Origin: Treponema sp. CETP13
GTDB taxonomy: Bacteria > Spirochaetota > Spirochaetia > Treponematales > Treponemataceae
NCBI GenBank assembly: GCA_001885315.1
Contig: MLPZ01000001.1
Location: 186,001-250,000 of the forward strand
DNA: 64,000 nucleotides
Reading direction: 5' to 3'
This document shows, piece after piece, positions 42,144-50,745 of the stretch. Under the pieces are notes generated by a model, which had not been told where the DNA came from, did not search any database, and worked only from the letters and a program-made list of their open reading frames with translations. The position numbers and the translations under genes are program-made. Each line of letters opens with the position of its first letter. The stretch's first letter is position 1.

Positions 42144-44273
42144 TTATGCATTTTTTAAGAGGACTTGTTTTTGAGCCTCTAATTCTTTTAATTGCCGTTT
42201 CAGTTTTTTTTCATTTTCAATTTTACATTTTGGACATTCAAAGTGTTCTCCACTTAAGTAACCATGAATAGGGCATACTGAATACGTTGGTGAAATAGTA
42301 AAATATGGAATGCGATAATTGTTAGAAATAGCTTTAACCAAATCTCTACAAGCATGCCAATCTTTTATACTTTCACCTAAGTAAGTGTGAAAAACTGTTC
42401 CACCAGTATATTTTGTTTGTAAGGCTTCTTGATGATCAAGTGCTTCAAATACATCTGTTGAGAACTCAACTGGTAACTGACTTGAGTTATTATAATATGG
42501 TTCGTCTGTACCTGCTGTAATAATATCAGGGAACTGATCTTTATCATGTTTTGCTAGTCGATAAGATGTACTTTCTGCCGGTGTTGCTTCTAAATTAAAT
42601 AATTCATCTGTTTGTACTTGATAATCAGAAAGTCGATTTCGCATATGTGTAAGAACTTTTTCTGCAAAGGCTTTGCCTTTAGGATCAGTTAAATTAACAC
42701 CTAAAAAGTTTAAACAGCATTCGTTCATTCCATTAAGACCAATTGTATTAAAGTGGTTATCTAATGTTTTAAGATATCTTCTTGTGTATGGAAACAACCC
42801 ACCATCAAATAATTTTTGAATAACTTTTCGCTTTATAAGAAGGCTATCGCGAGCTAAATCCATAAGATGATCTAAACGCTCAAAAAACTGCTTTTCAGTT
42901 TTTGTAAGATATCCAATTTGAGGGAGATTAATAGTTACAACCCCAATCGATCCAGTAAATTCATCTGAGCCAAATAATCCACCACCTCGTTTTCGAAGTT
43001 CTCGTTTGTCAAGTCTAAGACGACAACACATAGAACGAACGTCGCTTGGATCAAGATCAGAGTTAAGAAAGTTAGAAAAGTATGGAGTACCATATTGAGA
43101 TGTCATTTCAAACAAAAGTTTTGCATTTGGACTATCCCAATCAAAATTTTCTGTAATATTGTAGGTAGGAATTGGATATGCAAATCCTCGTCCATCCGCA
43201 TCTCCGGCTGTCATTAGTTCAATGAAATTTTTATTAATCATATCCATTTCAGCTTGACATTCACCGTATGTAAAATCTTGTTCTTTACCAGCAACAACTG
43301 CAGGAGTGTTTTTTAAATCTTCTGGTACATTCCAATCAAGAGTAATGTTTGTAAATGGAGCTTGTGATCCCCATCTACTTGGCGTGTTTACACCGTAAAT
43401 AAAACTTTGAAGGCATTGTTTTACTTCTTTTTCTTTCATGTTGTCTTTTTTTATGAAAGGAGCAAGATATGTGTCAAAAGAACTAAAAGCCTGTGCTCCC
43501 GCCCACTCATTTTGTAAAATACCTAAAAAGTTTACAATTTGTTGAATTAGAGTTGATAAATGTTTTGGAGGTGCAGAAGTAATTTTATCTGGTACTCCTC
43601 CTAAACCTTCTCTAATAAGTTGTCGAATTGACCATCCGGCACAGTATCCAGAAAACATTGACAGGTCATGAATATGCATTGCTGCTGTTCTGTGTGCGTT
43701 GGCAATTTCTTCGGTATAAATATTTTTAAGCCAATAATTAGCTGTAACTGTTCCTGAATTATGTAAAATAAGTCCACCAAGTGAAAAATTTACATTTGCA
43801 TTTTCGTTTACGCGCCAATCTTGTTGACTCAAATAGCCGTCCATTGTTTTATTTATATCGAGTTGTAAGTTTTTAGCATCTCGAATTGCTTGATGTCGAG
43901 CACGATATAAAATATAAGCTTTTGCAACATGAACAACTTTTTGTTCGATGAGGACAGTCTCTACAATATCTTGAATTTCTTCAACAGCTGGAATCGAATA
44001 AGTATAACGAGATACCATCATAGTTCTAAGTCTGTCTTCTACAGCAGAAGTGAGTTCTTCTGTTTTATCTGGATTAGGACGTCCTTCGACGCTTATTATT
44101 GCTTTTGCAATTGCGTCGTAAATTCTTGTTCGATCAAAATCCCTTATCTCCCCTGATCGAGTTATTACTTGCTTGATGAACACAGCCGGTTTATCGTCTG
44201 TTGTACCGAGGAAACTTCTCCATTCTGGAAAAATATTATCGGTATTTTTTTTTGAACCATCTGGTTCTGTCAT
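42144..44273 (-). CDS. nrdD: Anaerobic (class III) ribonucleoside-triphosphate reductase, body lacking the glycyl-radical segment
   Basis: Reduces ribonucleotides to deoxyribonucleotides without oxygen. The 709 residues start with an ATP-cone (VITRSGEIRDFDRTRIYDAI, about 30-125) and continue with the ten-stranded barrel, including RSMCCRLRLDKRELRKRGGG, GLNGMNECCLNFLG and the C-terminal zinc site CPIHGYLSGEHFECPKC. After the zinc site the protein ends in a Lys/Glu-rich helix with no RxxGY segment, so it should be inactive alone. The next gene supplies that segment. Confidence 0.93.
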   Translation of the reverse strand: MTEPDGSKKNTDNIFPEWRSFLGTTDDKPAVFIKQVITRSGEIRDFDRTRIYDAIAKAIISVEGRPNPDKTEELTSAVEDRLRTMMVSRYTYSIPAVEEIQDIVETVLIEQKVVHVAKAYILYRARHQAIRDAKNLQLDINKTMDGYLSQQDWRVNENANVNFSLGGLILHNSGTVTANYWLKNIYTEEIANAHRTAAMHIHDLSMFSGYCAGWSIRQLIREGLGGVPDKITSAPPKHLSTLIQQIVNFLGILQNEWAGAQAFSSFDTYLAPFIKKDNMKEKEVKQCLQSFIYGVNTPSRWGSQAPFTNITLDWNVPEDLKNTPAVVAGKEQDFTYGECQAEMDMINKNFIELMTAGDADGRGFAYPIPTYNITENFDWDSPNAKLLFEMTSQYGTPYFSNFLNSDLDPSDVRSMCCRLRLDKRELRKRGGGLFGSDEFTGSIGVVTINLPQIGYLTKTEKQFFERLDHLMDLARDSLLIKRKVIQKLFDGGLFPYTRRYLKTLDNHFNTIGLNGMNECCLNFLGVNLTDPKGKAFAEKVLTHMRNRLSDYQVQTDELFNLEATPAESTSYRLAKHDKDQFPDIITAGTDEPYYNNSSQLPVEFSTDVFEALDHQEALQTKYTGGTVFHTYLGESIKDWHACRDLVKAISNNYRIPYFTISPTYSVCPIHGYLSGEHFECPKCKIENEKKLKRQLKELEAQKQVLLKNA

Positions 44274-44291
44274 TGTATTTCCTCCCTCTGC

Positions 44292-44753
44292 TTATTCGTT
44301 TTCACCCAATTTGTTAACTGCACTGACAAATTCTTCTAAATTTTCAAAATGTCTATAGACAGATGCAAATCGAATATATGCAACTTTATCGATTGCATGA
44401 AGTTTGTCCAAAACAAGATTTCCCAAATCTGACGTTGAAATTTCTCTTGTGACTTTTCCTTGCATAATTGCAGTATCTTCAATTTCTGTTACAACATTAT
44501 CAATTTGTGCACTAGAAAACGGACGTTTTTCTAATGCTCTCTCGATTCCTTTTTCTAATTTTGTTCTATCAAAAGGTTGTCGTCTTCCATCGCTCTTTAC
44601 AACCATAAAAGGTTTTTCTTCTATACGTTCATAACTAGTAAAACGGTATCCACAAGATAGACATTCACGCCTACGTCGTATACTTTCACCTTTTGACATT
44701 GTACGAGATTCTAGGACTTTATCTTCTAGACTACCACAATACGGGCATCGCAT
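44292..44753 (-). CDS. nrdR: Transcriptional repressor of ribonucleotide reductase genes
   Basis: A 153-residue ATP/dATP-sensing repressor. An N-terminal zinc ribbon (MRCPYCGSLEDKV..CLSCGYRFTS) is followed by an ATP-cone (VVKSDGRRQPFDRTKLEKGI and DKVAYIRFASVYRHF). It is the first gene of the nrd operon, 18 nt before nrdD, with paired NrdR boxes in its own promoter, so it should regulate itself. Confidence 0.96.
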   Translation of the reverse strand: MRCPYCGSLEDKVLESRTMSKGESIRRRRECLSCGYRFTSYERIEEKPFMVVKSDGRRQPFDRTKLEKGIERALEKRPFSSAQIDNVVTEIEDTAIMQGKVTREISTSDLGNLVLDKLHAIDKVAYIRFASVYRHFENLEEFVSAVNKLGENE

Positions 44754-44788
44754 AGGTTTGTTACCTCATTAATAGATGTATAAGAGTA

Positions 44789-44841
44789 ACATATATAGTG
44801 TTACTCTTAGTGATATTGTTATATTACTACACTATATATGT
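44789..44841 (-). promoter_or_regulatory. Paired NrdR boxes in the nrd promoter
   Basis: ACATATATAGTGT (44789-44801) and its exact inverse ACACTATATATGT (44829-44841) match the NrdR consensus ACACWATATATWGTGT. Their centres are 40 bp apart, about four helical turns. One box fills the spacer of the predicted promoter and the other follows its -10. Confidence 0.85.
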
Positions 44842-44849
44842 TTTGTCTA
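44821..44849 (-). promoter_or_regulatory. Sigma70-type promoter of nrdR-nrdD-grd-nrdG
   Basis: On the minus strand TAGACA (44849-44844), 17 bp, TAATAT (44826-44821). The distal NrdR box lies inside the spacer, a good position for repression. Confidence 0.7.
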
Positions 44850-44873
44850 GTAAATTCTTCTGATACATAAAAA

Positions 44874-45566
44874 TTATTTTCTATTTTCTAATGCGAGAAA
44901 TGTGTGGTGTGCTTTTTGTAATGATACAGAAATGAATATAGGTAAAAGAGTTACATATTTTGATATATTATTTTTCCCAGCTCGAGCAAGCCAAGCAAGG
45001 TTAATCTGGTTCCATACTCTGAATACAGTTGGAATAAAAGTAAGAAAAAGTGAGAAAGTTTGTGCAAAAAAACCTGAACTTTTTCCTAAAGTAATTTTGC
45101 TTTCTATGTTTTCAAGTGCTTCTTTTAAATGTAATGAAGTAGTAGTTTTAAAGAAAAATGATGTAAATTGCATAGTACATATTAAATGTAGAATGAGTAG
45201 TTGTGTTTGTCTTTTTGGTTTGCATAGGAAAAGTAAAGTTTCAGTAATTGTAGATGGTGTATTGATTAAAAAGGGTTGTTTTACAAAAAAATACGTGTAG
45301 AGACTTGAAAAAAAACCAATGATAATAAGAAAAAAACTATAAATAATAATAGGCTTTATATCTCGAAGTTGCATATAAAAAGAAATACCACACATCCGAG
45401 AGGAAAGGGAAATTACAAGCATAAAAATTAAGCAGACTTGTAAATTTGTGAGGAATAAGAGAGGCGGACAGATTAGAATAAGAAATATTTTTATTTCTGC
45501 TGGAAGTTTGTGTACAGGACTAGATCCATTAATATAAGAAAAAAGTGAAGAATCATGTGTTGTCAT
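44874..45566 (-). CDS. bioN: ECF transporter transmembrane protein (BioN/CbiQ family)
   Basis: The EcfT-type membrane subunit of the biotin transporter. The 230 residues have about five membrane segments and the LARAGKNNISK region near the C-terminus that corresponds to the coupling Ala-Arg-Gly motif (here ARAG, in AWLARAGKN). AGAAGG precedes the ATG. It is the last gene of bioY-bioM-bioN, 16 nt after bioM. Confidence 0.85.
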   Translation of the reverse strand: MTTHDSSLFSYINGSSPVHKLPAEIKIFLILICPPLLFLTNLQVCLIFMLVISLSSRMCGISFYMQLRDIKPIIIYSFFLIIIGFFSSLYTYFFVKQPFLINTPSTITETLLFLCKPKRQTQLLILHLICTMQFTSFFFKTTTSLHLKEALENIESKITLGKSSGFFAQTFSLFLTFIPTVFRVWNQINLAWLARAGKNNISKYVTLLPIFISVSLQKAHHTFLALENRK

Positions 45567-45582
45567 TTTAACCTTCTATATA

Positions 45583-46347
45583 TTATAACCAAACTAAATC
45601 GTTACTATTAGAGTATTTTGTTAGTGGATTTCGTATTTTCCAGTTTTCTAGAGGTTGCTTTAATCCCTCGTGGGGTGTGCCATTAAAAACTAATTTACCA
45701 TTATATAAAATAAGAAAATGATCAGCGAGGGCGAGACATTTTTCAAGCTCATGGGTTAATATTATAACAGTTTTTTGTTCTCTTTGAAGCATACAAATAA
45801 GAGCATTTACTTGCTGAACTCCCTCGTAATCGAGGTTTGCATACGGTTCATCAAATATGATTGTAGGGCATTCAACAGCGAGAATTCCTGCGACTGCGAG
45901 ACGGCGCTTTTCTCCACCGGATAAAAAACGTGCAGGGAATCCTTTTCGGTGAGAGAGTCCTGTTTTTTGAATCATATCTTGTATAATTTTTTCTCGTTTC
46001 TGTTTGGGGACTTTTGTGTTTTTTAGTCCAAATGCGATATCTTCTTCTGGTGTCTCGCCAAGAATCTGGGTATCTGTATCTTGAAAAATAAGACCAACAC
46101 GACCATCGGTACTTACCGTACCTGTTGTTGGGTTTGAAAGTTGTGCAATAATCGACATGAGAACACTTTTCCCAGATCCATTTGCTCCACCAATTACAAC
46201 GGTAGAACTTTTTTTAATTGTGAAACTTACATTATCTAATGCTGTAAACAGGCTATTATTGTTTATGTTTGTCTCTTTTTTTTTAGAGGACGTTGTTCCA
46301 TTATGAAATTGTTTTGTTATATCTTTGACTATGACTGCGTCTGACAA
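45583..46347 (-). CDS. bioM: ECF transporter ATPase (BioM)
   Basis: The energy-coupling ATPase of the biotin ECF transporter. I set the start at a TTG (46347; 254 aa) because GGAG lies 8 nt upstream and the frame then begins MSDAVIVKDITKQF; the longer frame runs back into bioY. Walker A (GGANGSGKSVL), ABC signature (FLSGGEKRRLAVAG), Walker B (TIIFDEPYANLD) and the switch His (LTHELEKC) are all present. Confidence 0.92.
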   Translation of the reverse strand: MSDAVIVKDITKQFHNGTTSSKKKETNINNNSLFTALDNVSFTIKKSSTVVIGGANGSGKSVLMSIIAQLSNPTTGTVSTDGRVGLIFQDTDTQILGETPEEDIAFGLKNTKVPKQKREKIIQDMIQKTGLSHRKGFPARFLSGGEKRRLAVAGILAVECPTIIFDEPYANLDYEGVQQVNALICMLQREQKTVIILTHELEKCLALADHFLILYNGKLVFNGTPHEGLKQPLENWKIRNPLTKYSNSNDLVWL

Positions 46348-46349
46348 AT

Positions 46350-46931
46350 CTAATTCTCCGAAAATACATAGCGAGCAACAAGGGGACGAAGTTTCCAACC
46401 TAAAAAAACAGTAATAATAAGTTTTACGATAAGCCCCGGTAAAAAGGGTATTACACAAGCTGAAATGGTAGCCAAAAATGAATATTCTGTTACTGCCATA
46501 AATTGAACAATTCCTGCAATATAAACAATTAAATAACCAATAAGACTAGCAGAAATTATTTTAGCTAAAGGTGTTGGTTTGTCAAAATTTGGTTTCCCTA
46601 TATATAAGCCAACAATGAGAGCTGCTATAAAATATCCAAACAAAAAACCTCCTGTTGGACCTATTAAGTGGCTCATTCCACCTTTTCCACCAGCAAAAAC
46701 AGGAAGTCCAAAGCTGCCGGCAAGTAAAAATAAACCGACTGCTCCTCCTCCTTGAATCCCCCCAAGAAGGATTCCAGTAGTGATTGCAAGCATGTTTTGT
46801 AAAACAATTGGTACTCCACTAGGGGTTGGAATTGCTATAAATCCACCTGCGGCTACAAGCGCTGCAAAGAGTGCTACAAATACAGAAACTTTATTGTTTA
46901 AACGATTTTTTTGTGTATCTTGGTTTTTCAT
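46350..46931 (-). CDS. bioY: Biotin ECF transporter S component BioY
   Basis: The biotin-binding membrane protein of the ECF transporter. The 193 residues show about six membrane segments and the BioY signature (FAGGKGGMSHLIGPTGGFLF). It is the first gene of the operon. The stop TAG lies 2 nt before the bioM TTG. A candidate BirA-type operator is upstream. No biotin synthesis gene is in the window, consistent with uptake. Confidence 0.95.
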   Translation of the reverse strand: MKNQDTQKNRLNNKVSVFVALFAALVAAGGFIAIPTPSGVPIVLQNMLAITTGILLGGIQGGGAVGLFLLAGSFGLPVFAGGKGGMSHLIGPTGGFLFGYFIAALIVGLYIGKPNFDKPTPLAKIISASLIGYLIVYIAGIVQFMAVTEYSFLATISACVIPFLPGLIVKLIITVFLGWKLRPLVARYVFSEN

Positions 46932-46944
46932 CCTTATACCTTAT

Positions 46945-46978
46945 ATGTTACCCTTTTTTATTTTTTTAATGGTAACAA
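46945..46978. promoter_or_regulatory. Candidate BirA-type operator upstream of bioY
   Basis: ATGTTACC (46945-46952) and GGTAACAA (46971-46978) form an inverted repeat around an 18 bp A/T spacer. It resembles the BirA operator (TTGTwAAC-N14/16-GTTwACAA) in half-site and layout, with a slightly longer spacer. Confidence 0.5.
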
Positions 46979-47067
46979 TAAAAAACTATTATGTCAAGAG
47001 TGAACGTCTTCTTCCATTTCATCTAAACATAGAAGCCGATTAGATACACAGTGTATTTTGTTTACTT

Positions 47068-48711
47068 TTATAAGAAATAATGTATAAGAAATAATGAGGA
47101 AATTGAGAAGAGTATAAATAAAACCAGTGGAAGCCAGTCCCCTAGGAGGCAATATGTGGTCAGTTGTCTCTTGTAAATAGGTATAGTCATTGTTTTTGCC
47201 ATTGTTGTAAAAAGAGGCATATCATCTAAAACACGTCCTGCTGGATCAATAACAACAGAGTATCCTGCATTTGTAGATCTAACTAATGTTGTTCTCATTT
47301 CTATAGCTCTAAAAGAAGCTATAACAAAATGTTGATATTCCGCTGAGTTTGTTTGAGACCAAGAATCATTTGTTAAATTAATAAATACTTCACTTCCTTG
47401 TTTCCATAAAGCACGGCAAAGATCTGAAAAAGCATCTTCAAAGCAAATTGGAGTTGTAAAAGCAACTGTCGATTTAACTTGAGGGGTGTTATTTTGTAAG
47501 GGTAAATGGAATAGAGTGTATGTTGTCCCTGGAGCCCAAGAACTTGAAAACCCGACAAATGAATTCATTAAAGCTTGCATCCATGGTTTTTCGGCGTAAG
47601 GAATTCCTTCTGCAAATGGAACTAGATGAATCTTTCCATACCAAGTATTAGTGTCTCCTTTTTTTTGTATGAAATCTTGATCAAAGAGGTTAGCTGCATT
47701 GCAAAACTGTCTTTTTTCATAATTGAGGGTGTGTGGACAACCAATAATAAAGGGTATTTTTTTTTCTTCTATAAAATCTATTAATGATTGTTTTTGTGGT
47801 GTGTGTTTATAATAGCCAAAATTTTCTGGTAGGGTAAAAGGTAAAACGGATTCAGACATAATAACTGTATCGATTTTTATTCCTTTTGCTTCATTTACGT
47901 TAATTTCTTTTTTTGAAAGATTAATTAAATTTTGAATAGTGTTTTTAGGTTTTTCTGTCCAAGAATCTGCATTTTGTTGAACAAGTACAGCTGTAATTGT
48001 TTTATTTGGAGTTCGTGTTTTAGAAAATTGGAAAACTCCATATAGAGTCGATAGAACAAAAAGCGTTATACAAAATCCAGCAACATATGCATATGAACTG
48101 TATTTTTTTGAAAAATCATTGTTTTTTAAAATTAAAAAACCTTCTGCGATGACTGCATTAAACAAAGCAAAGAGAAAGCTTAACCCCCATGTTCCTGTAA
48201 TATCACAAATTTGTGAAACTAATTTCCATTTGTATGCACTCATCAGAATAGTTCCCCATGGATAAGCTAAAAAACCATAGGATTTATACCATTCATATAT
48301 TGTCCAAATTGCTGCAAATGAAAAAATGCGTATTGGAATAGACCATTGTATTGTGCCTGCTCGTTCTTTAAGTTTAAATTTATTAGTATATGATATTGAA
48401 ATATATAGTAACTGTCCCCAAAAATATCCCCATAAAAAATAAACCAAGGCAGATCCACCGAGTGTGAATACAGCAAAATCTTTAAAATTACCAAGCCAAA
48501 AACTAGTAAGTAAATGTACAGAACCCATTTGAAGAGAACAAAGTCTTCCAGCAATTTTAAAAGATTTAGCGCTTGAGATACAAATATAGAGAGGAACGAG
48601 TGCAAAAAGGCCTATAAATGGGGAACCAAATGTTAAAAATTCATTTGGAATTGCTGTTGCAGTGAGTAAAGCAGAAAAAAGGGCACAAAAAACTTGTAAA
48701 AACACTATCAT
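47068..48711 (-). CDS. lnt: Apolipoprotein N-acyltransferase
   Basis: Adds the third acyl chain to lipoproteins. I prefer the ATG at 48711 (547 aa); a TTG at 48750 would lengthen it by 13 residues. Six or more N-terminal membrane segments precede a nitrilase-fold domain with the triad: MSESVLPF (Glu), WYGKIHLVPFAEG (Lys) and TPICFEDAF (Cys). A final membrane segment closes it. It stands alone, divergent from the galactokinase-like gene. No Shine-Dalgarno is evident for either start. Confidence 0.92.
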   Translation of the reverse strand: MIVFLQVFCALFSALLTATAIPNEFLTFGSPFIGLFALVPLYICISSAKSFKIAGRLCSLQMGSVHLLTSFWLGNFKDFAVFTLGGSALVYFLWGYFWGQLLYISISYTNKFKLKERAGTIQWSIPIRIFSFAAIWTIYEWYKSYGFLAYPWGTILMSAYKWKLVSQICDITGTWGLSFLFALFNAVIAEGFLILKNNDFSKKYSSYAYVAGFCITLFVLSTLYGVFQFSKTRTPNKTITAVLVQQNADSWTEKPKNTIQNLINLSKKEINVNEAKGIKIDTVIMSESVLPFTLPENFGYYKHTPQKQSLIDFIEEKKIPFIIGCPHTLNYEKRQFCNAANLFDQDFIQKKGDTNTWYGKIHLVPFAEGIPYAEKPWMQALMNSFVGFSSSWAPGTTYTLFHLPLQNNTPQVKSTVAFTTPICFEDAFSDLCRALWKQGSEVFINLTNDSWSQTNSAEYQHFVIASFRAIEMRTTLVRSTNAGYSVVIDPAGRVLDDMPLFTTMAKTMTIPIYKRQLTTYCLLGDWLPLVLFILFSISSLFLIHYFL

Positions 48712-48782
48712 TATAGTATCATAATAAGTGATTTTCTGGGAAACAATCAATAAGAGGGCATCAACGGGGATTAAAAAAAAGT

Positions 48783-49952
48783 ATGGAAAAAATTATTGCT
48801 GCACATAAAAAAGAATATGGGAAAAACCCAGACATTATTGCTACTGCTCCTGGGAGGTTTCATCTTGCTGGTGAACACTCATGGTATTTTAAAGATAAAA
48901 CACTTTCAATGGCTGTTAATATGCCTGTTTATATTGCGGCTTCTCACAGAGAAGATTCATCCTTACGATTTTATTTTTTTCAATTAGACGAAAGAAAAAG
49001 GGCAACAATTTCAACTTTAAAATATAGGAAGGAAGATCGTTGGGCAAATGCCTTAAAAGCTGTTATTTATGGGTTTGGATCTTGTGGATTTGATTGTGGG
49101 GGAATGGATATTACTATCTATTCTGATATTTTACCTTCAGCTGGATTTGGAATTACAACGGCGCTAAAAATTGGTATAAGTTTAGTTTGCCGTACTTTGT
49201 TTAATCATCCTTGCGTTGATTCTCAAATATTTCAAATAATAGAAAGAGGAAATACATATTTTTTAAATAATGGAAATTATCTTGCTGATATATATTCAGC
49301 ATGGTATGCACAAAAAGGAACCTGTCTTCTTACGGATCATAAAGAAAATTCATGGCGGACAGTCCCGTTTAATTTCGAAGGGTACACTATTTTACTTACA
49401 GATGCTCGTGTACCACGTATTTCGGTTTGGGACAAAGAAACCTTACACTCTGCAGAAAACTTCTTACTCATGGCGGAATTAAAAGTTCAAAAAGATAAAT
49501 ATTGGGTGTATGAAACCTCTCCTGTAGAAATAAATGATGTTTTTTCTGTTTTAGATGAAGATACTAGAAGAAGATTGACTTGTATTATGATGGAACATGA
49601 CAATGTTCGTAATGCCGTAAAAGGCTTAGAAACAAATGATTTTGCGTTATTTGGTCGTGCTATAAATCATAGCCATGAAATTATGAGAGATATGTTTAAT
49701 ATATCGTGTCCAGAAATTGACTGGTTGGTAAAAAGGGTTTCAGAATTTGATCCAACCGCTTCATCCCGACTACCTACAAATTGTGCTCGTATTACAGGGA
49801 AAGGTTTTGGACGATGTGTATATACTATTTTAAAAAATAAAGATGTAGAAAAATATAAAGCAAAACTAAGTGAATATGAACGTATTTTTGGATTCCATAC
49901 TTCTTGTTATGAAGTAACTCCTGTAGATGGAGCTCATTTAGTTGAATTTTAA
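48783..49952 (+). CDS. Divergent galactokinase-family (GHMP) kinase
   Basis: A 389-residue GHMP-fold small-molecule kinase closest to galactokinase. The galactokinase signature GRVNLIGEHTDY becomes GRFHLAGEHSWY (24-35), so the sugar-contacting Asp is gone. Motif 2 is PSAGFGITTALKIG instead of PxGxGLSSSA. GNYLADIYSAW holds the likely catalytic Asp and ITGKGFGRCVYTIL is motif 3. It lies upstream of surE (34 nt). The substrate may therefore be a sugar other than galactose. Confidence 0.75.
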   Translation: MEKIIAAHKKEYGKNPDIIATAPGRFHLAGEHSWYFKDKTLSMAVNMPVYIAASHREDSSLRFYFFQLDERKRATISTLKYRKEDRWANALKAVIYGFGSCGFDCGGMDITIYSDILPSAGFGITTALKIGISLVCRTLFNHPCVDSQIFQIIERGNTYFLNNGNYLADIYSAWYAQKGTCLLTDHKENSWRTVPFNFEGYTILLTDARVPRISVWDKETLHSAENFLLMAELKVQKDKYWVYETSPVEINDVFSVLDEDTRRRLTCIMMEHDNVRNAVKGLETNDFALFGRAINHSHEIMRDMFNISCPEIDWLVKRVSEFDPTASSRLPTNCARITGKGFGRCVYTILKNKDVEKYKAKLSEYERIFGFHTSCYEVTPVDGAHLVEF

Positions 49953-49986
49953 TGTTTTTTAGTAGTTCTGTACCTGGAGAAAATTA

Positions 49987-50745
49987 ATGCGAATACTAGT
50001 GGTTAACGATGACGGAATAAATGAAGAAGGTGTACAAATTCTTTTAGATGTTCTAAAAGAGCGTCATGATGTTTGGGCTATAGCCCCTGATAAAAATCGG
50101 TCAGGGGTTTCAAATGGTATCACTATGAAAAATCCGCTTTGTTTACATAAGATAGCAGAAAAAAAATATACTTGTTCTGGTTTACCTGTAGATTGTACGA
50201 TAGAAGGTTGCAAAGGTTTTTTGGATTTTACTCCTGAGGTTGTTTTATCTGGAATAAATAGAGGTGCTAATATTGGTACAGATATATTGTATTCTGGGAC
50301 AGCTGCTGGAGCTCGACAATCATCTTTGTATAATATACCAGGCATTGCAGTAAGTCTTGAAAAAGGTAACGGGGAGTGGAATTTTAAACCGCTTGCAGAA
50401 TTTGTACTCGATAATTTAGAAGAGCTTTGTTCATTATGTGAAAAAAATATATTTGTGAATATAAATGCACATTCTATAAGGCAAGACGAAGTTTACAAAG
50501 GTGTGAAAATGACAGTTCCCGCGATTCGTGATTATTGTGATGGTCTCGATTTTTATAAGGCAAATGATAGAGACACGTATAGTTTTTTTAAAGGTGGCGA
50601 TATTCATACTGAATTTGGAGAGAACACAGATAATTATGCGGTAGATAGTGGGTTTATTTCAGTAAGTCAAATATATGCACAACCAATAGCTAAAAATGGA
50701 GATACGATTCCATCTTTTACACTTAGAAGGCAGTATTATGGCTGA
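49987..50745 (+). CDS. surE: 5'/3'-nucleotidase SurE
   Basis: Divalent-metal nucleotidase acting on nucleoside monophosphates. The 252 residues carry RILVVNDDGINEEGV (Asp-Asp metal ligands), PDKNRSGVSNGIT and VLSGINRGANIGTDILYSG with the Asn and Ser ligands. GGAG precedes the ATG. Its last codons overlap the start of the next TPR gene. Confidence 0.96.
   Translation: MRILVVNDDGINEEGVQILLDVLKERHDVWAIAPDKNRSGVSNGITMKNPLCLHKIAEKKYTCSGLPVDCTIEGCKGFLDFTPEVVLSGINRGANIGTDILYSGTAAGARQSSLYNIPGIAVSLEKGNGEWNFKPLAEFVLDNLEELCSLCEKNIFVNINAHSIRQDEVYKGVKMTVPAIRDYCDGLDFYKANDRDTYSFFKGGDIHTEFGENTDNYAVDSGFISVSQIYAQPIAKNGDTIPSFTLRRQYYG

Noticed and set aside
46348-46458. Longer N-terminus for BioM
   Set aside because: These codons are the bioY 3' end in another frame; the TTG at 46347 has a proper Shine-Dalgarno.
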